This document shows, in pieces, positions 34,590 to 44,996 of a DNA stretch of 64,000 bases (positions are counted from its first letter, which is position 1; each line of letters begins with the position of its first letter). The notes below the pieces were generated by a model. The model was not told where the DNA came from. It did no database searches and worked only from the letters and a program-made list of their open reading frames with translations. The DNA is from Epiperipatus broadwayi (taxonomy: Eukaryota; Onychophora; Udeonychophora; Euonychophora; Peripatidae): contig JAQFVV010006848.1 in NCBI GenBank assembly GCA_028023455.1, positions 186,001 through 250,000 of the forward strand, read 5' to 3'. The position numbers and the translations under genes were made by a program.

Positions 34590-36650
34590 CCCAAGTTTAA
34601 TTTTATCTTTATTTCCATTCATTTCTATTTTCATGTAATTTTTACCAATTTTAAATTCAGGATTATTCTTCTGTGAATAATCATTAAACATTAATCTTTT
34701 CACCATTTTTCTTATTTTCATCTGATGTCTTGTAAATATTTTTAACGTTCTGAATCATTATTTGTAAAATTTAGATATCTTTATTAATCTCCAATTATTT
34801 TACTCCTTCATCTTTTTACTTTAATTCACCCTCTTCATCAATATTTACTTTTAGTGTCATTAATATAATGATTACTGTTGCATTTTGATGATTAATCTTC
34901 AGAAGATGCTAATATTCCAAGTCTGTATCTTATTGATCCAAATGCTCCATTACTATAAAAATACTTATTGAATCAAATGCCTTTTCATAATTTGTAAATC
35001 CTGAACATGGATGGTGACTCAAATTCATTGGTTCATTCTGTAACTTCTTTCAATAGAATGAAGTGGTCTACAAAGCTAAAACAACTATACCATCGACCTT
35101 GGTCTTTAGGTTGAATATAATCCAAAGATTACTGTAGACATCTTGATAAACATCAAAAGAGTCTATAATTTTTGAAGCCTTTATCCCCTTTATTCCATAT
35201 TGATATTCTTACTGCAGTCATTCAATAATCTGATACATCTCTATGATTTTTTGTATAAAACTTTGCCAACAATTTTCTATTGTTTTAACTTCTTTTTTAC
35301 AACAGTCAATGATAGTCCTTTCAGTTATTCCAGTTTTTATCTTTTTCATTGATTTAATTCCATGTCTCACTTACTATTTGAATTATTGATTATTCCAAAA
35401 TATATTACTTTTAGAATGTTTATTTTCTTATTTATTACTATATTATTCTTCACAGAACTATTCAATAAACTTCCTTATATCATTCTTCTTTTTAGTACAC
35501 TTTACATTTTTTTCTTCTTGTTGAAATAACTTGTTTTAATATGAAGATATTGGTTTATACTTTTGAGAAGTATATTTTTGTAGCATTCAGTGCCAATTCC
35601 AACTCTAATTTCTTACATCATTATTATTATTATTTTTTCATATCATTTAATCAAAATTTTAGATATTCAATTTTTTAATAAAATCATTTATTTTTTCATT
35701 CCTTTTTCTTCATATGTTTTTTTCATTTAAAAATGTACTGATAAATTGTTAGGTTTTTATAATGGCTATCGTATTTGCAATTTTGATAGAATATAATTGA
35801 TAACAGTCATGTCTGAACTATATTCACATTCTATAAATATTTTAAAATAGTGTCTAAATTCGAGTTTAATTTCATTGATATGTTTCTGAACATTAGGAAT
35901 GCCATCTTTTAATAACGACTTTTTAAATAGTTTTTTCTCTCTGGTTTTGCATTAAAAAGTATCCTACATGTGACTAAACAATGATCATTTTCTGTACTAA
36001 ATCTATAAGGAACTTCTGATTTTGATATTTCATTTTGGCAAAATATTATTCAGTTTTGCTATACATTCAATTTTTTACTTCCATGCCTCTTTGTATTTAA
36101 TATTAATGTGACAAAAAGGATTTATAATATTGTTTTTCTGTGTGCTCTCTTTTCTATCTTTTTATGTTTGCACACAGCAGTTTAATCGTTCAATTGTTTC
36201 AGAGTAAAATCTCTTATGACAATTTTAAAATGTTCTTTGTTCTCATTAAATGCATTTTATTTATCCATATAAAATTATCTACTTATTTATCACAATTAGA
36301 AAATGTTGGGGAACAAAGCAATTTTTTCACCATTTGGTATATTATCCCTCTAATTGAATAACTAATTTTGTCATTTTTTCTGATATCTGTACAATATTGA
36401 TCTTTCATTATTGGATTTATAATGAATCCCACATCACTTGTATTTCCATTATTAATGACTTTGCAGTAAAATACATGGGACATTTTATAATCAATTACTC
36501 CATCACCTTTTAAGTTAACACCATATCTCTTTTATTATTAGAAAATTCATCTAATTTATGCAGGATCTTTTTACTGAAAATGGATTTACTGTTTTAGGTA
36601 TGTAAATAAAAGATTACCATCAAACAGCCTCTTGGATTTGCAATTAAAGC
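34590..36650 (-). pseudogene. LINE remnant with RT and endonuclease
   Basis: Two parts are readable on the minus strand. The RT part (about 35060-34860) gives DHFILLKEVTE, TNEFESPSMFRIY, a KAFDSI-like phrase split by a frameshift and NHQNATVII, the fingers/palm start of an RTE-type reverse transcriptase. The endonuclease part (36483-36283) gives VFYCKVINNGNTSDVGFIIN and PIMKDQYCT...KNDKISY, resembling the GVGFIxN...K...SDRI region of LINE endonucleases. Order and spacing suit one element lying endonuclease (high coordinates) to RT (low). Its first half aligns with 24650-25375. Heavily decayed. Confidence 0.65.
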
Positions 36651-36734
36651 ATTATTAGCAATTGCTATCTTGACTGGCATTTTTGTAAATAAAGAGCAGA
36701 TTTTTCTATCATGATCATTACACTTATTGATTTA

Positions 36735-37408
36735 GGATATATATATATATCAAAATATAGTAAAATTTACATAAATTATATTATTTTTAGAAGTACTTTC
36801 ACCTATACATCTTGTAGTCTTTATCAACTATGCCTTACAAGCAGTTGTCCCGGGTCAGCTGGTTAGCTTCCCGGGCTTTGCTATGACACAGAGAAAAAAA
36901 AACGAGACAACCTTTCACAATACCCATAGTTCAATTCAGATTTCCCACAATTCTGTTATTTTAACATTTGATCACTGCCGATTCATTAACATTTGATGAT
37001 TTCTTGAAATCAACATAGCCTATTTTATTTTACGTTTATTGTGGCAACATTCAATTTGAATAATTTTCATATTTTTACAATCATAATAAATCTTGTCAAT
37101 TTGGATTTAAATTTAATTATAAAAATATGAAAATTATTCAAATTGAATGTTGCCACAATAAACGTAAAATAAAATAGGTTATGTTGATTTCAAGAAATCA
37201 TCAAATGTTAATGAATCGGAATTCATCAAATGTTAAAATAACAGAATTGTGGGAAATCTGAATTGAACTATGGGTATTGTGAAAGGTTGTCTCGTTTTGA
37301 TTACTCAATGTTATATACTGTAGTTGATAAAGACTGGAAGATGTACAGTCAAAAGTACTTCTAAAAATAGATGTAAATTTTACTGTATTTTGATATATAT
37401 ATATATTG
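36735..37408. mobile_element. Foldback element, 0.67 kb, long terminal inverted repeats
   Basis: Inner arms 36896-37070 and 37122-37298 are almost perfect inverted copies (for example AACATTCAATTTGAATAATT on the left and its complement on the right) around a loop of about 50 bases. Outer arms (36735-36840, and 37313-37408) also pair, from ATATATATCAAAATATAGTA to CTTTATCAACTA. The left arm carries an extra GC-rich piece with CCCGGGTCAGCTGG and CTTCCCGGG (about 36848-36885) that the right arm lacks. There is no coding capacity. Both ends are (AT)n. Confidence 0.8.
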
Positions 37409-37409
37409 A

Positions 37410-37970
37410 TTTGCATATTACTTAATTTATATATATATATATTCTTCACTCACATATTTCACTGTGATTTCAGTTAAAATCTATCAGATTGCTGGGGTGG
37501 AGAACTATAACGTTTTTTTAATCTTAAATTCTGAGATAAAAGCCAATAAACTCACCACAAAGACTAATATATACTTATGAACAGCAGATCAATTTAACAT
37601 TTCTTACATAAATAATCTCATAAAAATAACAGCTCCAGCAGTATCTATCTTGCATCATCCCACTTCCAAACCATAATATTTGTCAATTGCATGGCCTTTA
37701 TATCTAAAACCCTCTCATCTTTTCCCAAAGCCAGCATAAAAACCAATAACCCACTTTCTGGATAATCATTTTGTTTACATTTATTTTTTCACAACTTCAT
37801 TATTTCTACCTTTCTGCTTTCAGGCATTTACACTCAATTAACAAATGCCTAATATTTGCTATGCTTTCCTTACAAAACTTGCAGACTAAATTAGTCACAT
37901 TTTTTCATTTTATATATTCCCTTGTTACTAAAGATCATGTTTCAGCTTTAATCAGTAAACTACTTTTAAA
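37410..37970. other. AT-rich intergenic stretch
   Basis: Small ORFs only (for example 37771-38010), none with a recognisable motif. One (AT)n patch lies at about 37428-37442. Confidence 0.4.
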
Positions 37971-37974
37971 ACTC

Positions 37975-38150
37975 ACTATACATATTGTCACTCACAGCAA
38001 GCTAGAGTAGTCAATGGATGCCAGAAGGCTTGTGCATAAAATTCCCATCTAGTGCCTACTCATCCAATATCGCCAGACTAGTTTCTGGTTGTAGCCTTCA
38101 TCAGTGAGGAGCCTTGGATCTGAGAGAAGGGTATCTATATCTTAGAATCT
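37975..38150 (-). mobile_element. Hammerhead-bearing repeat fragment 1
   Basis: Starts with AAACTCACTATACATATTG and CACTCACAGCAAGCTAG, continues with ATGGATGCCAGAAGGCTTGT and GCCTACTCATCCAATAT, then a hammerhead-like core on the minus strand and the AGGAGCCTTGGATCTGAGAG phrase. Two more copies follow (38480-38592 and, inverted, 38600-38770). The hammerhead plus this arrangement suggests the terminal repeat of a different PLE family or a related non-autonomous retroelement. No coding part is present. Confidence 0.6.
38062..38118 (-). ncRNA. Hammerhead ribozyme candidate with GUC site
   Basis: Minus strand: CTGATGA (plus 38098-38104), a weak stem II (GG...CC around CTACAA), GAAAC (plus 38081-38085), then TA and GTC (plus 38076-38078), then TGGCGATATTGG. 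The conserved catalytic core is intact, and the two-pair stem III (AC/GT) with GUC is a standard cleavage arrangement for minimal PLE-type hammerheads. Bases after GUC can pair partly with those before CTGATGA (A-U, C-G, U-G, mismatch, C-G, U-A). The weak stem II is the doubtful point. The inverted sibling (38624-38653) has a 4 bp stem II, TGGC/GCCA, but a damaged core. Confidence 0.6.
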
Positions 38151-38288
38151 AATACAACCCTCCAGCAGTCACCTTTTATCTCTACTTAACTACAAAACTA
38201 TGAGACTTAAACTGAAAATGCAACCCTCCAGCAGCCACCTTTTATCTCTACTTAACTACAAAACTATGAGTCTTAAACTGAAAACTGC
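38150..38288. repeat. Tandem duplication, unit about 67
   Basis: The phrase CAACCCTCCAGCAGTCACCT followed by TTTATCTCTACTTAACTACA and AAACTATGAGACTTAAACTG occurs twice in succession with only three or so differences. Confidence 0.9.
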
Positions 38289-38479
38289 TTAATATTTTCA
38301 ATCCAAGCTCATTAGCTTATATAGTCATATAAATCTGAATTCAGTTCAATACCTATACATTTTGGTGTCTTTGGTTTTTTAATAAGCATAGCCACCACTA
38401 TCCTATTAGGCAGGATTGGTTTTAAGCCAATAAGCATTACATGATTACCGGTTCTTATGCTCACTTACAACTGTTATCT

Positions 38480-38592
38480 AACAGGCAAAACTCACTATAC
38501 ATATTGCCACTCACAGCAAGCTAGAATAATCAATGGATGCCAGAAGGCTTGTGCATAAAATGCCAATCTAGTTCCTACTCATACAATATCTA
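38480..38592 (-). mobile_element. Hammerhead-bearing repeat fragment 2 (truncated)
   Basis: Second copy of the AACTCACTATACATATTGCC to CTACTCATACAATATC segment. It stops before the hammerhead core, where the inverted third copy begins. Confidence 0.6.
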
Positions 38593-38599
38593 GGTGCAG

Positions 38600-38770
38600 T
38601 GCTCTCAGACCCAAGGCTCCTCACTGACATTGGCGATAAGCCAGAAACTAGTGTGGGAATATTGGATGAGTAGGCACTAGATGGAGATTTTATGCACAAG
38701 CCTTCTGGCATCCATTGATTATTATAGCTTGCTGTGAGTGGCAATATGTTTAGTGAGTTTTGTCTGTTTT
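38600..38770 (+). mobile_element. Hammerhead-bearing repeat fragment 3 (inverted)
   Basis: Reverse-orientation copy. CCAAGGCTCCTCACTGAC leads into a stem II TGGC/GCCA, GAAACTAGTG and then ATGAGTAGGCACTAGATGG through to GCAATATGTTTAGTGAG. The core CTGACAT is mutated from CTGANGA and the site is GTG in place of GTC. With fragment 2 it forms a palindrome of about 100-base arms. Confidence 0.6.
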
Positions 38771-38879
38771 GATAACAGTTGTAAGTAAGCATAAGAAATG
38801 GTGATCATGTGATGTTTATTAGATTAAACTACTTCCCTTACTTTATATATATATAACCTTTTTCACACACACACATATA

Positions 38880-41800
38880 TATATTCTAACCTCTCCCCGC
38901 GCATCCTCACCCCAAAATTATTGTTTATAACGAATATTCCGGGTTCTAGCTCAGTTAACAAATAAATAAATGAAATATTCAGCATTGATTAAAAATGATT
39001 ACTAGCTCTAATTTCTAAATACAAATACAGTTCAATTTTTTAAAATGAATTAATAAATATTTACTATTTTCATGAGACATGGAGTGACAATACGGGGAAC
39101 GAGATAGACTACATTGAGATATTATCCACAGGATACTAACTCAATGGCATAAGAACACTATTCCCTCTTTTTACTATACCAAATAACTAACTCATAGTAT
39201 TCTTACGACTTTCTGAGCTCTATTCATTACTATTAAAATAATAATCATATTTTAATCTTCTTTATAACAAGAATCTAGCTCAATTAAATAAAATGAAGTA
39301 AAATAAAACAAAATAAAATCTCAGTTTCATAAATTGTATTCTAACTGATTTAAAATTTCGGTAGTAAAATATGAAAAGGGAATTTTATGTCATGATCTAC
39401 TACACAGCAACTAACAAAATAAAACAATAATAACAATAATAATATAATATATAATCTTATTTCTTCCTAAATGAAATAAATAAATACGTATGTGGTAGTA
39501 TTTTAATAATCTGACAACAGAATACGTGTGGCAACATTAGCATATAATTTAATGTAATATTGTGGCAACCAACTTATGACCAATAAATAATATAAAATTA
39601 TGATCTTTTAATTTTAACATACCAATAAATTCTCAAAATTATTATAACACTTTTATGTTTACCTTTTGTGCAAAATTTATATGTCTGTTTCAATTATAAA
39701 TGTATCGTGATTTCATGCATCCATGTGGAGAAGTAACAACGCGGACACAAAACTTTAAAACAAATTTAAAACAAAGTTTATTAACAACATAAATAAATTA
39801 ACAATATTTTTACATTATGTACATTGGATATCCCTTACTCTCCTATCTCAACTTAGTTTACTAGTTTATAAAATTGAAATCAAAATACTATTTATTTATT
39901 TATTTATTTATTTTTCCTAGTTAAATCTTTTTTTTTTTTTAACACTTAAGAAAATACAGTATTATTATTTGATTTATTATTATGGTTAGCTTGTTACAAA
40001 ATGCATTTTTTATATGCTTATCACAAACACTTTGCATCCCTAATATTATTAAAATTATATTTTTAATTACAAAATTACATTTGTAGTAAAATTCTATAAA
40101 ATAATAAAACTCTAGTTTTATATTGGTTGTATGGAATCTTACAAATTCAAAAACATTGTTCTACATTCGGTATTAGGTTTTTTTATTGTTCATTATCAGA
40201 TGTTTATTAATCCTAATATTCTAATTTAAGCCTTACTTCGGATGATATAATTACAACTATTAACATGCCATGCACAAGTATATGTTTATTATACCTTATT
40301 GAACTATTTTCTTAATAAATATGCAATACTTATTTTCTAAATATTATTTCAAAAAAAAAATCATTCAAATTTTATTATCACTTTTAAATACTTGGTTTAG
40401 ATTTCTTTTCAAAAAAAAAAAAATCTTATATTCATTTCCGAATTAATTTTACAATGTATTATATGATTCTTTCTCTCTTTATGATATTTTGGACTTTCAA
40501 TTTTAAAGTTACACAATTCTATACATTCCAGCAAATAAACTATTCTTACATAAACTATAACTTATCTTCAGTTCTATTTTATTCATTATTTCTTTAAAAA
40601 TATCTTTCTGACCGATGCAGATTCACAAAATAAGGATAGCGAAGATAGATGTATAGGATCAAAATATAACTAGAATATTACTCATCATAAACCTTAACAA
40701 TCATGGCACAGTGAATTAAAAGACACTATAGAGGAGTGACCTTTATCTGTCTACCAACCTCTATTATAGGAACGATGTTAAAGCTATTTCTTCAGCTTTA
40801 TTCTAACATCAAAAGTTTAAAAGATATTCAAAAAAACACTGTCCAAACTCTATGTGTTCAGTCATAGGACTTAGTTAACTATACTGAAATCACACAAACT
40901 AAATATGATCCAAATTCTTTATTTTCCTATTTCTTAAAAAAAAAACATCATCTTGGTTTCCTCTCCACTAGTACTTCCAAGTCACTATCCGATCTTATTT
41001 CTCAAGATTTTTCTATACTGTACATCGACAAATACATATCTGCATTTCTAACAATAATAAAATTCATTTATTTCAAAACTATTCCACTGTTCTATAGGAC
41101 AGCTTGCTTACTACTTTTCTCGTATATTTAATCATATACAAACTATTTTAAAATATCTGAATACTTTATCACATGAAAGTTCAAAAGAATCACACAATTG
41201 TTCTGTTAAATTATATTATTAATATACTTTAAATAAATTATTGCATGCATATTCCGAATTACTCCTATCTCATTATATGTTAAAAATGTTGTATAAAATG
41301 TGTACATATAATTTAAACTTTCACACTTCATTCTTAATCAATAGATGATCTAAAAAAAAAATACATTATGCATTATAAATAAATATCAATATTACCAAAC
41401 GATCTTTATCTTCTCGATCGCGTTCCGTAGGCTTCATCATCCATTTGATTCTTGTAGATATAAGACTCGCATACATACACTTTATTTTTAAAATATACTT
41501 CCAATAATCTTATCAAGCTATTATATTTAAATCTCAATATTACTAAATTTATGTTTATATGTTTTCCCTAATCTCACATAACATTTATATTTTAAAATAA
41601 CTTAGTAAAAAATATTTAAACTATATTTACTGTACTTCTTTATCAAACTTTCTTGAAAACCGTTCATATTAAAGCTAAAAAAAAAATGTTTATTATTTCT
41701 TCTTCAGTCACTTAATGTTCAATTTTAAGACAAAATAATTATTGTTCTGTTTAATAAATATTCATAGATGACAATCCTTGGTTTTTCATAATATTTAATA

Positions 41801-43490
41801 CAATTATTAATTATGCTATTAGTTAATCACGTAAAGAAAAACGTCTACATATTCTCTTCTAATATTTTCTGCTAATATTTTCCCGTGCGACTTTTATGAT
41901 GCATCTTCTAGGTACTTTTATTTAAATATTCAGTAAATTTTGCCTGTCTCCATGGATCCATTTTATTACGTATATTAGATTTATATTTTCCAATTTCTCT
42001 TAGAGAGAAAGTTTTTCTGTTCTTTTTTTTTTCATAAAAAATAATGACTCTTTCATATTATTATTCGGAAAATTTTCCTTTCTTTTAAAGTTCTGGTAAC
42101 CATATACTTTGTAATGTTTCCTTTAAAAAGGACAAACATTTTTTTTTCTCATTATAACTTTTACATAATTCTTTATAATATACAGCATCTTAATTTTCCC
42201 ATAGAGAAGAATAAAAAAAACTTTAGAGTAGCCTTATAAATTTGTGCGTCATAATTTTTTTCTGACGGCAAATAACTTCTCTTTTAAGTTTTCGTATAGC
42301 GTCCTAATTACATTCCTCTGAGTTACAATAATAAGTTTTTTGTTGAGCATAAATAAAACTGTATCTAGGCACTTTACAAATATTTTTCCTTTAGCAATAT
42401 TTTTAGGTATTTTTTCCGTTAGTACTTCCATTTTTACCGTAAGGTTTTGGTTAAACTTGAATAAAATCACTGGCAAGAACCTTTTAAAAATTAGCCCTTC
42501 ATGTAAAGGCAGTCAAAATATTATATGTTAAAAAAAAAAACTTTTACAATAAATATAAAATTTTAAAATTATATCCCTTTTTTAGCTTGCGGTCTTATTC
42601 AGCTAAAAAAATGTTACTTCCTCCTTCACTTACACATTACTTTCTCTTTCCGCTTCGTCTGATTCTTATATTTTGTCTGCTAAAATACCTCCGTTGATTG
42701 GTTAATGACTTTTTTAGCGCGAACAAATTTACACATTTTAGTTTTATAATAGATTAAGCCCTTTAAAATAAAGAATTTATGACATCATGTCTTAAATATT
42801 ATTTAGAATAGTATTTTTTAATTCAATTATAGTTTTATCAAAATCATTTAAACTTTAAAATAATATTTAATATTTCAACTTTTACCTTAAGGATCGATAG
42901 CAATTATATTTAGTTTTATAATTCACAAACTTTATTATTAGTCTAACAAGTGTGTGTGTGAAGGTATATAATATACAGTCACATGATTACTAACTTTATC
43001 AGATGATTTGATTTTTAATTTACATCTCGGTTAAATTACCAAAACTGATATATTTTGTAAAAAATTTGGAAAATAATTTAAACTGTAGAACTAAATATAA
43101 TTCTCATCATCATAAAGTTTATTTTAAAATATTTTAGATTAAATTTTGACTATTAAATACAATTATAATATTACATATCGTTTTTTATTTAATTTATTAG
43201 TTTTAAAACATTACAATTGGATTGTTAATATACTTTTAACTATTTATAGCTGTTATTTTATATGGCCAGCTTTTACAACCATAAGCAAGGATATAATTAA
43301 GCTTTATTTAACTGTTTTCTCTTAAAACAATCCATTACACTTTTATATACCAGGTATTTTCAGCTTCAAATTGTACTATAAAATCTAATTATCCTACTAT
43401 TATTTATATATCATACAAACATATCTTAAAATTTAAAATTTTTTAGTAATTGACCATTCTACCTTATTATGACCTATTAATAAGGGCACA
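38880..43490 (-). mobile_element. Very long LTR-like repeat C, left copy (minus strand)
   Basis: On the minus strand it would start TGTGCCCTTATTAATAGG at 43490, next to a polypurine-like tract (43491-43508). A shorter copy of the same end is at 44934-44971, and an opposite-orientation relative spans 44986-49284. Landmarks shared with the latter are AAAATTTTAAATTT near the start, a CCAATCAA...TATAA promoter-like spot (about 42700-42660), an AATAAACTTTG polyadenylation-like region (about 39775), and TTCTTATGCCATTGAG (about 39140). A length of about 4.6 kb is unusual for an LTR. The left boundary is approximate. No ORF is convincing. Confidence 0.5.
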
Positions 43491-43510
43491 TAACTTCCCC
43501 CTTCGAAATA
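43491..43510 (-). promoter_or_regulatory. Polypurine tract-like sequence of repeat C element
   Basis: On the minus strand, CGAAGGGGGAAG followed by TTA precedes the TGTGCCC start of the LTR-like repeat. This is the expected place for the plus-strand primer of an LTR retrotransposon and supports the minus-strand orientation. Confidence 0.5.
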
Positions 43511-44433
43511 AAAATTTTAAATTAAACATCTAGTTTAATACCTACTTTATTCATTAATACTCCTCATTTTATTATCTGCTACAACCAAATTCCATCTTAT
43601 ATTACTCAATACAACAGAATACAGTTTGCTATATAAATTTATATAATATCTGGACACTAAACTCAAACTTTGAAATATTAACCCTTTAACTGTCCAATTG
43701 TTCATTCGCTGCAGGTGGTATCACTCAAAGCTTTTAATTAGCCGATGCACAAAATAATGTATCAATTTTTCAAAAGTTATTGACCGTTTTTTTAAATATA
43801 TTCACTTTAGTTTCGTTTTTAAAAAGTATATTAGTAATTTCTCACATTATAAAAATAAACGAAAGTTTGTTCAAAAATAAATTTTGATTCTTAATTTTAA
43901 AAATATTTGTTACGGTTGACATGAAAAGAAACGGCAATCATAATTTCACGTTATGATTTTTTTTTTCCCGACTTTGCAATAAATAAATAATTCTTGCTAA
44001 AATCGTAACTATTTTTGTAAAATAATATTTATTTTTGACATATTATATGAAAATAATTTGTATTTTATTTGTATTTCATCAAAAAATATTTTTAAAATGC
44101 TCTAAAACATTCGTTTATCATTTTCAAAATAAAACAAAAGCGTTCAGTAAATTAATAAGTGGGGGGCTGTTTTAACGCTATAAAAATTTTAACAGCCAAT
44201 AAGATTCAAGAAAAGATGATGAGAAGGCGGAGCTTTTCCATTTTCTTTTGTTTACAAAATTTCAACAGCCAATAAGATTCAAGAAAAGATGTGAAAAGGC
44301 AGTGCTTAGTTTTTGTTTGACATAAATCATCAATTAATTGATTTTTTACTTGTAAAATAATTCAATAGATGGCAGTATATTATAAAACTTTTTGCGTTCT
44401 AAAAAATGACGTTAAAACCGTAAACGTAGTCCA
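43511..44433 (-). other. Interior of repeat C element (3' side), non-coding
   Basis: No ORF with a motif is seen. It contains a tandem duplication at 44190-44306 in which ACAGCCAATAAGATTCAAGA plus AAAGATG and GGAGC/AGTGC phrases occur twice about 70 bases apart. The segment ends at the assembly gap. Confidence 0.4.
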
Positions 44434-44933
44434 NNNNNNNNNNNNNNNNNNNNNNNNNNNNNNNNNNNNNNNNNNNNNNNNNNNNNNNNNNNNNNNNNNN
44501 NNNNNNNNNNNNNNNNNNNNNNNNNNNNNNNNNNNNNNNNNNNNNNNNNNNNNNNNNNNNNNNNNNNNNNNNNNNNNNNNNNNNNNNNNNNNNNNNNNNN
44601 NNNNNNNNNNNNNNNNNNNNNNNNNNNNNNNNNNNNNNNNNNNNNNNNNNNNNNNNNNNNNNNNNNNNNNNNNNNNNNNNNNNNNNNNNNNNNNNNNNNN
44701 NNNNNNNNNNNNNNNNNNNNNNNNNNNNNNNNNNNNNNNNNNNNNNNNNNNNNNNNNNNNNNNNNNNNNNNNNNNNNNNNNNNNNNNNNNNNNNNNNNNN
44801 NNNNNNNNNNNNNNNNNNNNNNNNNNNNNNNNNNNNNNNNNNNNNNNNNNNNNNNNNNNNNNNNNNNNNNNNNNNNNNNNNNNNNNNNNNNNNNNNNNNN
44901 NNNNNNNNNNNNNNNNNNNNNNNNNNNNNNNNN
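44434..44933. other. Assembly gap (500 N)
   Basis: A run of exactly 500 unknown bases. Any reading frame through it is meaningless. The round length suggests the true size may be unknown. Confidence 0.99.
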
Positions 44934-44971
44934 TTGACCATTCTACCTTATGACCTATTAATAAGGGCACA
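44934..44971 (-). mobile_element. Second copy of the repeat C LTR end
   Basis: Thirty-eight bases match 43450-43490 except for a three-base deletion in the CTTATTATGACC part. It is the outer end of what should be the 5' LTR of the minus-strand element, the rest of which would lie in the gap. Confidence 0.65.
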
Positions 44972-44996
44972 ATATATATATATATTGTGCCCTTTT
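44961..44996. repeat. Perfect palindrome with (AT)n core
   Basis: AAGGGCACA, an alternating AT core of about 14 bases, and TGTGCCCTT form a perfect hairpin. It is the junction between the outward-facing starts of two repeat C copies. Confidence 0.9.

Noticed and set aside
36283-36483. A small independent gene (66 codons)
   Set aside because: Its residues match a LINE endonuclease segment, and it sits in line with the RT remnant on the same strand, so it is part of that fossil.
37201-37449. 82-codon ORF in the right arm of the foldback element
   Set aside because: It lies wholly in the inverted-repeat arm and (AT)n end, and reads as low-complexity chance translation.
44369-44970. Three ORFs of 180-196 codons across 44369-44970
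   Set aside because: They are almost entirely translated N bases of the assembly gap and carry no information.
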